Notes under the pieces: generated by a model | Told to the model about the DNA's origin: nothing | Databases searched by the model: none | What the model saw: the letters and a program-made list of their open reading frames with translations, nothing else | Shown here: positions 55,051-63,494 of the stretch, piece after piece | Layout: each line of letters starts with the position of its first letter | Position numbering within the stretch: position 1 is the stretch's first letter | Assembly (NCBI GenBank): GCA_023430975.1 | Contig: JAEYYB010000083.1 | Coordinates: forward strand, 1-64,000 | Source: Bacillota bacterium | GTDB lineage: Bacteria > Bacillota > Clostridia > Acetivibrionales > DSM-2933 | Reading direction: 5' to 3' | DNA: 64,000 nucleotides | Made by a program: the position numbers and the translations under genes

Positions 55051-57804
55051 GTGAGCGATAGTTTTGATACAGATAATTTAAATGGAATACCTAATATTGA
55101 GATATGCGAGAATGAAACTGTAAATGTAAGCGATTCTTTTGTTCAATTATCCGGATATTGTAAGATGGATATAATAAATAAGAATATTGAGCAAGTTTTC
55201 AAAAATCTTTTAAGGGTAAATGTAGATGTCAATGCAATAAGTAATACTTCCAAGAGTGTTTTTATATTTACAAAAAGTATTGACCCTAGAGAGGTAGATA
55301 TAGCTAAAATAATAAAAAATGATAAGGAATTAATCACTTTTATTGAAAAACCGTATCCTCGAATTGAAGAAAAGTTCTCTTATATTGAATATCTGCATAA
55401 ATCAGGAGTTGCTATCTATTCTGCTCATGATCTGACTCTATTAAGAGCTAATAAAACATTTTTCGAGTTTATCAAAGAACCATACAATAAAAAGGAAAAC
55501 TGTATCGGTAAAAATATTGGTCATTTTTTCAAGGGTTTTACCGGCAGTTCCATGGAACAAATATGGAAAGATATGATGAGTTCCGGTGAGGCTTTATATA
55601 TAAAAGAATATGTACATTTTAATATTGAAAGAGGCAATACTTATTGGGATTTTTCTGCAGTACCAATGCAGGAGGATGGAAAAGTCAAATATATTATTAT
55701 TAACACTATTAACATGACAGATAGGGTTCAAAACCGAATACATATTGAAGAGCAAAATAAACTGTTAAAACATAAGGAAGAACAGTTAAATTTAATTACC
55801 GAAAATATGAACGATGCATTATTTATAGTTAATAAAGACGGTACTTACGAGTATTATAATGATCATGCAGTAAAAATGGCTCGTCAAGTAGGAATTATAG
55901 GTGCGTGCGGTAATTTAGTATTCGATTCAATGTACTATGATCCAAGTGGAATAGAAATTACAAAATATAATATACCCAGCAAGAAAATATTAAGTGGTGA
56001 GGAAGTTCAAAACGTTGTGGTTAGAGTTGAAAGACCTGATTATACTTTTTATTTCAATTTTAATGGAAGCCCTATTTATAATGCCGATGGAGAGATAATA
56101 TCAGCAATATTATGTTTCCGCAATATAACTGAAAAATATAAACATGAACAGGAAATAAAGGAAAAAAAGGATCAATTGGAGACTGTTTTTGAAACAATCC
56201 CAGACTCTTTAATAGTTTCAGATAAAGACGGAAACATTATTGCCACTAATCCTGTAGCTGATTATATAGCAAAAGATTCCCTTTTTATGCCAATTAAAAA
56301 AGGAAATCTTGAATATAACTTTGGTGTAATTCAGTATCTTGATATGGAACATAACCCCATACCTATAGATGAAATGCCTCATAAGCGTGTATCTAGAGGA
56401 GAAAAAATCAACAATTTTAAATATATTGTAAAACTATTGAATTCAGAAATTTATATAGAATCCTATGCTACACCTATTTTTGATAATAACGGAAATTTCG
56501 TAATGTCCATATTATGCTGCCGCAACATTACAGATTTGGTCAATAAGGAACGTGAAATTATAAAACAAAAGGAACTTCTTGAAGCAACTATAGAAAATAT
56601 GAATGATGCTATTGTTATTTTTGACAAGATAGGTAGTGTTATCTTAGCAAACGCAGAAGCTCGAAAACGGTATCCACATATTAATACAAATACTAGAAGC
56701 GAAAATGTTCATGATGGTTTAAATTGTTTTGACATGGATAATAATCATATACCGCCAGAAAATTTACCGTCAAGGCGAGTTATGAAGGGTGAAAGAATAA
56801 GTAATGAAAGACTTACCATCAAGTACCCTGATAGAAGTGTTGTTATAGAGGTTAACGCTGTTCCAGTTTTTGATGATGAGAACAATTTGATTTCAGCGGT
56901 AGTTTCACACCATGATATTACTCAAATAATTGAATATGAAGAAGCGTTAAAGGATCAAAACTCAAAGATTCTACAAAGTGAACGTGAAAAGAATGAGATT
57001 CTTCGAAATGTAATAGAAATGAAGGACGAGTTTCTTACAACGATAACACATGAGTTTAAAACACCCCTTAGTGTAATCCATGCTGCAGTGCAAGCTATAA
57101 ACGAACTTTACAGCAAAGAAATGTCGGATAATATAAAAAAGCATATTCAAAGAATCCGTATAAACTCATTAAGGCAGATCAGGCTTGTGAATAATCTCCT
57201 TGATATAACCAAATATAACGCAGGACACATAAAAATTTATAATAAAAACTTAGATATTGTATTTTTAACCAAGGCTATTACCCAATCAGTTAAGGTTTAT
57301 GCAAACCAAAAGGAAATAAATCTTCAGTTTAGTTCCGATATAGAGTTTAAAGAAATTGCAATAGATGATGAAAAGTATGAAAGAATTCTACTCAATCTAT
57401 TGTCAAATGCTATAAAGTTTACCCCAAAAGGCAAATCAGTTTATGTCCATGTGACTTATGAGGATGATAAAGTATTTGTAATTGTAAAGGATGAGGGGGT
57501 TGGTATACCGGAAAATAAAAGGGAAATAATATTTGAGCGTTTTGGTCAGGTTGACAGTTCTTTAACAAGACAGGCTGAAGGCACCGGTATTGGATTATCT
57601 CTTGTAAAATCTCTTATAAGTGCAATGGACGGTACTATAGCCGTAGAGAGCAAAATTAATCAGGGAAGCACTTTTACTTTATCGCTTCATGCCAATACCA
57701 TTAATAAAACAGAAAGTATACCTACATTACAGAATAAAACCAATGGCAGAATAACTCAATCAGTAGCAATAGAGTTTTCCGACATATATATATATGAAAA
57801 GTGA
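55051..57804 (+). CDS. PAS-domain sensor histidine kinase
   Basis: A 917-residue soluble kinase, GTG start behind GGAGG. Four or five PAS units (about 5-640), among them AIYSAHDLTLLRANKTFFEF, MNDALFIVNKDGTYEYYNDHA, IPDSLIVSDKDGNIIATNPVA and MNDAIVIFDKIGSVILANAEA. HisKA at about 660-730 with phospho-acceptor His in ITHEFKTPLSV; HATPase with LLNLLSNAIKFTPKG and EGTGIGLSLVKSLI. No receiver and no membrane helix. The response regulator partner is not adjacent. The last codons and the TGA stop (IYIYEK) are encoded by R1 copy 9, so the C-terminal tail was probably changed by the repeat. Confidence 0.9.
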   Translation: MSDSFDTDNLNGIPNIEICENETVNVSDSFVQLSGYCKMDIINKNIEQVFKNLLRVNVDVNAISNTSKSVFIFTKSIDPREVDIAKIIKNDKELITFIEKPYPRIEEKFSYIEYLHKSGVAIYSAHDLTLLRANKTFFEFIKEPYNKKENCIGKNIGHFFKGFTGSSMEQIWKDMMSSGEALYIKEYVHFNIERGNTYWDFSAVPMQEDGKVKYIIINTINMTDRVQNRIHIEEQNKLLKHKEEQLNLITENMNDALFIVNKDGTYEYYNDHAVKMARQVGIIGACGNLVFDSMYYDPSGIEITKYNIPSKKILSGEEVQNVVVRVERPDYTFYFNFNGSPIYNADGEIISAILCFRNITEKYKHEQEIKEKKDQLETVFETIPDSLIVSDKDGNIIATNPVADYIAKDSLFMPIKKGNLEYNFGVIQYLDMEHNPIPIDEMPHKRVSRGEKINNFKYIVKLLNSEIYIESYATPIFDNNGNFVMSILCCRNITDLVNKEREIIKQKELLEATIENMNDAIVIFDKIGSVILANAEARKRYPHINTNTRSENVHDGLNCFDMDNNHIPPENLPSRRVMKGERISNERLTIKYPDRSVVIEVNAVPVFDDENNLISAVVSHHDITQIIEYEEALKDQNSKILQSEREKNEILRNVIEMKDEFLTTITHEFKTPLSVIHAAVQAINELYSKEMSDNIKKHIQRIRINSLRQIRLVNNLLDITKYNAGHIKIYNKNLDIVFLTKAITQSVKVYANQKEINLQFSSDIEFKEIAIDDEKYERILLNLLSNAIKFTPKGKSVYVHVTYEDDKVFVIVKDEGVGIPENKREIIFERFGQVDSSLTRQAEGTGIGLSLVKSLISAMDGTIAVESKINQGSTFTLSLHANTINKTESIPTLQNKTNGRITQSVAIEFSDIYIYEK

Positions 57805-57892
57805 ATAATCTATTACATTTGTCTGTCGCAAATTCCGTTGAACCGTTCGTTATTTGCTCCGCCAAATGTAAGATTATTAACACTTTTCATAT
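57792..57892. repeat. R1 palindromic repeat, copy 9
   Basis: A full 101-base unit with ATATGAAAAGTG and CACTTTTCATAT ends, second loop type. Its first bases form the end of the upstream kinase gene. Confidence 0.95.
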
Positions 57893-57993
57893 ATATGAAA
57901 AGTGAATAATCTATTACATTTGTCTATCGCAAATCCCGTTGAACCGTTCGTTATTTGCTCCGCCAAATGTAAGATTATTAACACTTTTCATAT
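57893..57993. repeat. R1 palindromic repeat, copy 10
   Basis: A second 101-base unit that abuts copy 9 without any spacer, same orientation and loop. The two differ at only a few positions (for example TGTCG/TATCG in one arm). Confidence 0.95.
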
Positions 57994-58008
57994 ATATTAA
58001 GGGGCACT

Positions 58009-58042
58009 AAAAAGGCTATTGGAGCACATCCAACAGCCTTTA
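58009..58042 (-). terminator. Terminator of GH9-dockerin gene
   Basis: On the minus strand AAAGGCTGTTGGA pairs with TCCAATAGCCTTT, followed by TT. It lies 42 bases after the GH9 stop codon. Confidence 0.75.
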
Positions 58043-58083
58043 TAAATACCTGGGAAATCATGGTGAATTCACACCGTTTTTTT

Positions 58084-60300
58084 TTATTTTGTAAAGCCTG
58101 CAAGTGCATAAATCAGAGCTGTACTCCAGTTTATTGCAATTTCGTTTGTATAATAATCATCCTGATTGTCAGTCCATTGCCTGTCAACATGTCTACCGCC
58201 AACAGGACAGCCTGGCCATGGATCTTTAATATTGTCTCCGCCTGACCTTCTGTCATGTGGGTTCATGGGAGGATTTACACCCATTCCCGTCACATATGAA
58301 CGGCCATACTGATTTCTTCCAAATAAGTGTCCTATAGCATCTAATGCAGTATTCACATAGTCTTTATTGGGTGATAATATGTTTGCAACTTGAAGGAGCA
58401 TTGTCTGTCTTGCAACAGAACCATTGCATCCCCAGTAGTATTCAGTTCCGAGAGGTCTGCCGTAACCATGTGAGTTTCTGGTTGATACTGCAGTATTCGC
58501 TTGTGTTATAAGTGCAGTTTTAATGGTGTTATACAAAGATTGGTCTTTTCCGGTTCTTTGTGACAACAAGTATTTATACATTGCAAGGTTTTTAACATTA
58601 CTCCAGTCAAAGTCAAAATCAACCTTTTTGGTTTGATTTTTCGCCCTGTTTTCAAAATCGGATAGGTATGTGCTGTCACCAGTTGTATCCCACATTTCAA
58701 CAGCTGCCCACAGCCTGTCATCGTCATCTGTTGTTTCGTATCCGCCTGTTGAATATCCGCTTTGATCAGCAGCAACATTTGATGGATTTGATTTGAGAAA
58801 ATCATAACTCTTTTTAGCGGCTTGCAGGCATTTTTCTGCATAAGCTGAATCATAAGGTTTGAATATCCTTGCTGTCTGAGCTGCCATAGCCACAAAATCG
58901 GCTGTTGCTGCACTGCCCCAAGGTGTAAAGAATCGTTCTGTGTTTTCCTGTTCCGGTGGTATAAATCCGCCAAAGTCCCTTGTAGTAAGCTTGTGGCTTA
59001 CTTTGCCGCTGTTGTCGGGATACTGCATTTTAAGCACCCAATCCATTTCATATTTGATTTCATCAAGGTAATCAGGTATTGAATTTGAATTTTCAGGCAT
59101 TACAAGCTTCATATTCTTAATTTTGTCACCAAACTGTTCCCATGCAAGTACCATGGAACCAACCGATACACCCGCATTTACGATATACTTGTTGTAATCA
59201 CCTGCATCATGCCAACCACCGGTACCATCCTTTCTTCCTGATCCGATCTTGGAATCAAGGGTTCCGTCATTTGTATGACAGGCTCCATGTGAGAATGTTT
59301 GACCATTATAAGTAGCAGATACGCTGGTTCCGCATCTCATGAGGTAAAGACCCATCATAACTGTTTTAAAAGGATCGTTGTAAAGGTCTTCAGCAATCTT
59401 GAAATCAACACTTTTGCCGATGTTTGGAATAGCCAGATAATATGTTCCGGGATCTGTCAGGTCTGAAAAATCTGCAAGCCATACCTGCTGTTTTGAATCA
59501 CTGTCTGTCATAGACTTTGCGGTGCCTGCAAATACCACAGTGCCTCCTGTCTTAACTATATAGAAGTTTGAGGCTGATACTGCTATTGTTGCAATCTTAT
59601 CCTGATCAGGCAGATATCCGATTGAGTTTAGACGGATATTGTTGTTAACCTGCAGATTACCAGGTATCGACACCTGAGGCAAAGTGGGTTTGGGGGTGCT
59701 TGTAGGAGTTGGTGTGCTTGCTGGCTGAGTAGGTAAAAATTCCGGAGTAATTGCCGGGTAGTCCACACTTGTTTTATTAAATCTTGTTGCAATGTATATT
59801 GCTTCACTCATGTTTATTGATCCATCTTTATCAATGTCGCAGACCGAATTGTACTTTAAATCACCCGTCCTTGAATTGAAGGATTTTGATACTTCAATGA
59901 CATCCGACATATTTACGCTATCATCAAGATTAAAGTCTCCTGCCCATAATAAAACCGGATTGGACTCATTAGATACCTTTACATCTGACGATACATTGAA
60001 TGTAGTTGATCTCTTAAGAAAACCGGGTTTGGAAATTTTCATTGTGTATGATCCGGCAGCTACTCCGTTAAGCTCAAAGTATCCGCTTTGATTTGTAGTA
60101 GCCGCATAGCCTGATCCCAATTCTACTTTTATTCCTTCCAATACTGCTTGTGTTGAAGTAACATCTGTTTTTACGTATCCGGTAATTTTAAAACCTTGTG
60201 CTGCCTCTATCACCGAAGATGTAAAAATCGTTGACAAGACAAGTATTAACACCAATAAAACTGATGTTATGGACTTTCTCTTTATAGTTTTCATATACAC
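58084..60300 (-). CDS. GH9 endoglucanase with N-terminal X-dockerin
   Basis: A 738-residue secreted cellulosomal cellulase. Signal peptide about 1-33; X-like module about 36-115 (GFKITGYVKTDV); dockerin about 118-180 with DFNLDDSVNMSDVIEVSKSF and DIDKDGSINMSEAIYIATRF; Pro/Thr linker; an Ig-like CelD_N domain about 225-310 (IRLNSIGYLPDQDKIATI); GH9 (alpha/alpha)6 barrel about 320-735. Catalytic features: GGWHDAGDYNKY (base Asp pair), NPPMNPHDRRSG (His), and DDYYTNEIAINW with the acid Glu. The dockerin is at the N-terminus, unlike the C-terminal dockerins of the other two proteins here. GTG 60300 is well spaced from GGGAGG; an ATG six bases later is possible. Confidence 0.93.
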   Translation of the reverse strand: MYMKTIKRKSITSVLLVLILVLSTIFTSSVIEAAQGFKITGYVKTDVTSTQAVLEGIKVELGSGYAATTNQSGYFELNGVAAGSYTMKISKPGFLKRSTTFNVSSDVKVSNESNPVLLWAGDFNLDDSVNMSDVIEVSKSFNSRTGDLKYNSVCDIDKDGSINMSEAIYIATRFNKTSVDYPAITPEFLPTQPASTPTPTSTPKPTLPQVSIPGNLQVNNNIRLNSIGYLPDQDKIATIAVSASNFYIVKTGGTVVFAGTAKSMTDSDSKQQVWLADFSDLTDPGTYYLAIPNIGKSVDFKIAEDLYNDPFKTVMMGLYLMRCGTSVSATYNGQTFSHGACHTNDGTLDSKIGSGRKDGTGGWHDAGDYNKYIVNAGVSVGSMVLAWEQFGDKIKNMKLVMPENSNSIPDYLDEIKYEMDWVLKMQYPDNSGKVSHKLTTRDFGGFIPPEQENTERFFTPWGSAATADFVAMAAQTARIFKPYDSAYAEKCLQAAKKSYDFLKSNPSNVAADQSGYSTGGYETTDDDDRLWAAVEMWDTTGDSTYLSDFENRAKNQTKKVDFDFDWSNVKNLAMYKYLLSQRTGKDQSLYNTIKTALITQANTAVSTRNSHGYGRPLGTEYYWGCNGSVARQTMLLQVANILSPNKDYVNTALDAIGHLFGRNQYGRSYVTGMGVNPPMNPHDRRSGGDNIKDPWPGCPVGGRHVDRQWTDNQDDYYTNEIAINWSTALIYALAGFTK

Positions 60301-60323
60301 TTAATACCTCCCATTAATTTGGT

Positions 60324-61859
60324 TTATATGTCTGTATTTTGTAAAATATTATAAAAATCATCTGTTTCATTTTTAAAGCTTTGAGATTTGATTCTGCCCT
60401 TATCAAGTATATCTATGGCATCATTGATTCTTCCGGTTTCATAATACAATACTGCCAGATCATGATATGGATCTAAAAAGCTATCACTTGAGTTTTCAAT
60501 GGATTTAATTAGATATGCGATGCCTTCTTCAATATTTCCAAGTCTTGCTGTTGTAAGACCATATCCCTTTAATGCGTATGGGTCCGATGGATTAATTGCT
60601 AGAAGCTTTTCATTGGCTTTTAGGGCATCATTATAATTTCCAAGCATAAATGATACAAAGCCATAGTGAGATAATGCTTCACAATTGTCATTTTGCTGAT
60701 CAATGATCTTTTCAAGGACAATATCGGCAAGCTGGTAACTTTTATTCTCTATGAACTTTCTTGCCTTTTTTATGAGCATATCTATATCCGACACTTGGTC
60801 TAAATGCTGCTGTGCATTTTTTACTGCATAATTGTAAGAGCAGTATCTGTTTTCGCCGTAGACAGATCCCTCCATAGTGAGCCTTGTGTTTGCACAACCT
60901 CCAAGACATTTACTTCCATTTATGCATTTGATGCAAAGTCCTTTTAATTTGTCTTTCGTAAGCTCTCTGTTCCATTTGAAAAGCTTTTCATTATTCCAGA
61001 TATCCACTATGGAAGTTTCTTTAACATTACCTTCGATAAAATCCTTGTTTCTTATGGAAGTACACCCGACTATATCTCCGTTATGCAGTATGCCGAAATT
61101 GAATTTCCCTGCACCGCAGCCATACCAGGAATACTCATCATATCCGAATTGTGCTTTTCTTACTTCGATTTCCTTGTTGTTGAAGTAGCCTATGCAATCT
61201 GCAAGTTGGATCTCAACACCACCTATTTTAGTGGCTTTGTATGCAAATTCGATAACTTTGTCGATGTGTTCAGGGGTTGATACCAATTGGTTGTTGTGTG
61301 CCATATTGCCCATGGGAAGCCCAAGCTGAATCTGCCATCCGGAAACGTTCTTTTTTACCAATATGCTGTGCATTTCGTCGAGTTCATTGATGTTAACACT
61401 GTTTATTGTTGTTATTACAGAGCAATTAACTCCTGCACCTGTGATCATGTCGAAGGAATTCATTATTTTGTCATAGGAGCCTTCTTTTCTTATATGATCA
61501 TGAGTTTTTTTCAAGCCATCAAGGCTCATGGCTATTGTGTTTATTCCGGCATCTTTTGCTTTTGCTGCAATTTCCTCATCCATAAGCCAGCCGTTTGTAA
61601 TCATATTGGGAATTATTCCATTGCTGTTAAGCCTTTTTGCAATAATGTTCCAGTCTTTTCTTGTTGTCGGTTCTCCGCCGGAAAGCGTTAACCATTGCAA
61701 TCCTAGAACTTTCATATCATCACACAGCTTAAGTGCCTCTTCTGTAGTGAGCTCGCCTTCAAGTGGTTTTTCACACGAGGAGCCGCAATGTTTGCATCTC
61801 ATATTGCAACCCATAGTTATTTCCCACACTGCTGTTATAGGGTTGTACAAATTATCCAT
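60324..61859 (-). CDS. Radical SAM/SPASM peptide maturase with C-terminal TPR
   Basis: A 511-residue enzyme. Radical SAM core about 8-230 with CNMRCKHC (Cys18, 22, 25) and LSGGEPTTR (about 58-66). A SPASM region with auxiliary-cluster Cys follows: YGCGAGKFNFGILHNGDIVGC, then CIKCINGSKCLGGCANTR and RYC (about 245-345). Three to four TPR units fill about 375-490 (ALSHYGFVSFMLGNYNDALKANEKLLAINPSDPYALKGYG). SPASM enzymes typically modify ribosomal peptides; the candidate substrate is the 86-residue XYG-repeat peptide encoded 241 bases upstream on the same strand. The TPR could hold the leader peptide. GGGGGGAT precedes the ATG. The 24-base gap to the GH9 gene start suggests possible read-through. 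Confidence 0.88.
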   Translation of the reverse strand: MDNLYNPITAVWEITMGCNMRCKHCGSSCEKPLEGELTTEEALKLCDDMKVLGLQWLTLSGGEPTTRKDWNIIAKRLNSNGIIPNMITNGWLMDEEIAAKAKDAGINTIAMSLDGLKKTHDHIRKEGSYDKIMNSFDMITGAGVNCSVITTINSVNINELDEMHSILVKKNVSGWQIQLGLPMGNMAHNNQLVSTPEHIDKVIEFAYKATKIGGVEIQLADCIGYFNNKEIEVRKAQFGYDEYSWYGCGAGKFNFGILHNGDIVGCTSIRNKDFIEGNVKETSIVDIWNNEKLFKWNRELTKDKLKGLCIKCINGSKCLGGCANTRLTMEGSVYGENRYCSYNYAVKNAQQHLDQVSDIDMLIKKARKFIENKSYQLADIVLEKIIDQQNDNCEALSHYGFVSFMLGNYNDALKANEKLLAINPSDPYALKGYGLTTARLGNIEEGIAYLIKSIENSSDSFLDPYHDLAVLYYETGRINDAIDILDKGRIKSQSFKNETDDFYNILQNTDI

Positions 61860-61937
61860 ATTATCCCCCCGAAAGTCAATATGTAAATGATAATACCTTA
61901 TGTATATGGCTGGAAATTGCTATAAATATTATTAAGC

Positions 61938-61962
61938 AAGAATCAAAAATTACTTCCGCTTA
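61938..61962. repeat. R2 element end fragment
   Basis: AGAATCAAAAATTACTTCCG matches the terminal repeat of R2. It is directly followed by R1 copy 11, so one repeat probably inserted beside or into the other. Confidence 0.5.
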
Positions 61963-61967
61963 CTACT

Positions 61968-62067
61968 AAATTAAAAGTGATAAATCTCTTACATTTGGCG
62001 GAGCAAATGCAGTTGAACCTTTCGTTATTTGCTCCGCCAAATGTAAGATTATTAACACTTTTAATAT
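61968..62067. repeat. R1 palindromic repeat, copy 11
   Basis: A 100-base copy whose inner arms are perfectly complementary for 18 bases (ACATTTGGCGGAGCAAAT and its complement). It is placed between the RiPP precursor and the radical SAM gene, so it folds in their shared transcript if they are co-transcribed. Confidence 0.92.
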
Positions 62068-62099
62068 AAATAAAATCATATAAAAATTATTTATAAATA

Positions 62100-62360
62100 C
62101 TACCGGTTATCAGGCATAATACCATATAAAGGTTGAACACCATATTTTGCTACTACAATGCCATATTTGGTAACAGGTGTTATACCATATTTGGCAACAG
62201 GCTTTATACCATATTTCATATAAGGTATATAATTCTTTTCAACTGAAACTGTCACAATATTGGCACTTATAGTTTCATCAGCAGCGAAATCAAAGCCGCC
62301 TACCATATCCATAAGCTCTTCATCTGTCAATTCAATTTTCGGTTTTAACTCTTTATCCAT
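62100..62360 (-). CDS. RiPP precursor with five XYG motifs (spliceotide-like candidate)
   Basis: An 86-residue peptide. The leader (1-22) is acidic and helical and ends ELTDEELMDMVGG, the GG-type leader of NHLP/Nif11-like RiPP precursors. The core has KYG at 49-51, 57-59, 65-67 and 72-74, and LYG at 78-80, separated by short IKPVA, ITPVT, IVVA and VQP units. No Cys is present, so lanthionine, sactipeptide and ranthipeptide chemistry are excluded. XYG motifs are the known sites of PlpX-type radical SAM spliceases, which excise tyramine and leave an alpha-keto-beta-amino unit. The radical SAM/SPASM gene follows on the same strand. GGGAGGGG precedes the ATG and a consensus promoter lies 100 bases upstream. 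Confidence 0.7.
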   Translation of the reverse strand: MDKELKPKIELTDEELMDMVGGFDFAADETISANIVTVSVEKNYIPYMKYGIKPVAKYGITPVTKYGIVVAKYGVQPLYGIMPDNR

Positions 62361-62465
62361 TTAAATTCCCCTCCCATACATGAATATTTTGAAATACAGC
62401 AAGTTCCAGCCATAGGAAACTTTGTAATATAATATTTTATTATGTAATAAAAAGGTTACAAAACC

Positions 62466-62494
62466 ATTATATAATCATTTATGCATAATATCAA
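62466..62494 (-). promoter_or_regulatory. Sigma-A-type promoter of the RiPP precursor gene
   Basis: On the minus strand, TTGATA (62494-62489) and TATAAT (62471-62466) are separated by 17 bases. This predicts transcription from about 62459 and a 5' leader of about 98 bases before the precursor ATG. Confidence 0.65.
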
Positions 62495-62672
62495 TTGAAG
62501 TTTCCGATGTTTCCAATATTCCGATTCCTTGAAAATTGTGCCTAATTTTGTTATAATATCTATTGTTTAAAGAGCTGTGAGAAATTTTTGATTATTAATC
62601 TTTGCTAATTTGACGATAACATTTTTAAGATAAGTTTAAGGAGGAACAAGGTATAAACGCCTTGAAACGATT

Positions 62673-63479
62673 ATGGATTCCGACAGTTATACAAATGAAA
62701 ACCTAATGTGCGATGAAGGTAAGCCCGATACTTCTGAAGAAAAATATTTTGATGGCAACAGATACAGCATAAGAGAAAGTTCATTTGATGATTTTGAAAC
62801 CGAGTATAATAATTTTTGCAGTGAAGTCTATAAAGAATCTGACGACGATATTCTAAATAAGTATAGATATATAGACCCGGTACCGACGAAAAAGAAAAGA
62901 AAGATAGTTTCGACAATCTTTTTAATTCTGGCAATAGCAGGTATTATTTTAACGTCTGTATATTCATTTGTTTTTGTATCAAACATGATAAATAATAAAT
63001 ATGCGAATAACAACAAAATAACTATTGAAGGGCAGAAAAAAGAAGATGCAAATACCCAATTTCGGTTGGTAACTAATAAAGAATGGGAAAAGGCTGATCT
63101 ATCCACCAATAAGGATGCAAGCATGATATTATCAAGCAAGAATAGGAATAAGGGGTTTCTTATTATCTGTGAGGGTAAAAGTGAATTAGGTGAAAATGTT
63201 ACACTGAATGATTATTTTGATGCGGTAAAGAATGAAAATACTGAACTCAATAAAGGAATTGAAGAGGAAAGCATTAAGGATGTAACATTGGTAAATGGCT
63301 ATGAGGCAAAACAATTACAAGTTAATATAAACCAAAATGGTGAAAAGTATAAATATATGATAACGCTTGTTGAGACAAATAAGAGCTTTTATCAGCTTAT
63401 CGGCTGGACAACGGTAAATCTATATGCTAAATCGGAGAAAGATTTTATAGAAATGACCAATAGCTTTATTGAATTTTAG
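62673..63479 (+). CDS. Hypothetical single-pass membrane protein
   Basis: A 268-residue protein. An acidic cytoplasmic N-terminus (1-70), a basic patch TKKKRK (about 72-77), one membrane helix (about 80-105), and an extracytoplasmic domain (about 120-268) with KGFLIICEGKSELGENVTLNDYF, VNGYEAKQLQVNINQNGEKYKYMITLVE and FYQLIGWT. The outer domain resembles PsbP-like/DUF4367-type folds seen in clostridial exported proteins, but I cannot assign a family. AAGGAGG is about 30 bases before the ATG, farther than usual, so the start is uncertain. It ends 15 bases before the Ppx/GppA gene and may be co-transcribed. Confidence 0.65.
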   Translation: MDSDSYTNENLMCDEGKPDTSEEKYFDGNRYSIRESSFDDFETEYNNFCSEVYKESDDDILNKYRYIDPVPTKKKRKIVSTIFLILAIAGIILTSVYSFVFVSNMINNKYANNNKITIEGQKKEDANTQFRLVTNKEWEKADLSTNKDASMILSSKNRNKGFLIICEGKSELGENVTLNDYFDAVKNENTELNKGIEEESIKDVTLVNGYEAKQLQVNINQNGEKYKYMITLVETNKSFYQLIGWTTVNLYAKSEKDFIEMTNSFIEF

Positions 63480-63494
63480 AAAAGGGTGTATTTA

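Noticed and set aside
58506..58973. A 155-codon frame opposite or within the GH9 gene
   Set aside because: It lies in another frame of the well-supported GH9 catalytic domain and has no family features.
10911..62067. R1 copies as a CRISPR array
   Set aside because: Copies are far apart, palindromic over their whole length and not separated by uniform spacers; no cas gene is present.
62638..62672. A TTG start at about 62662 directly behind the strong AAGGAGG
   Set aside because: That frame ends after a few codons and differs from the 268-residue frame; it could be a leader peptide but nothing supports it further.
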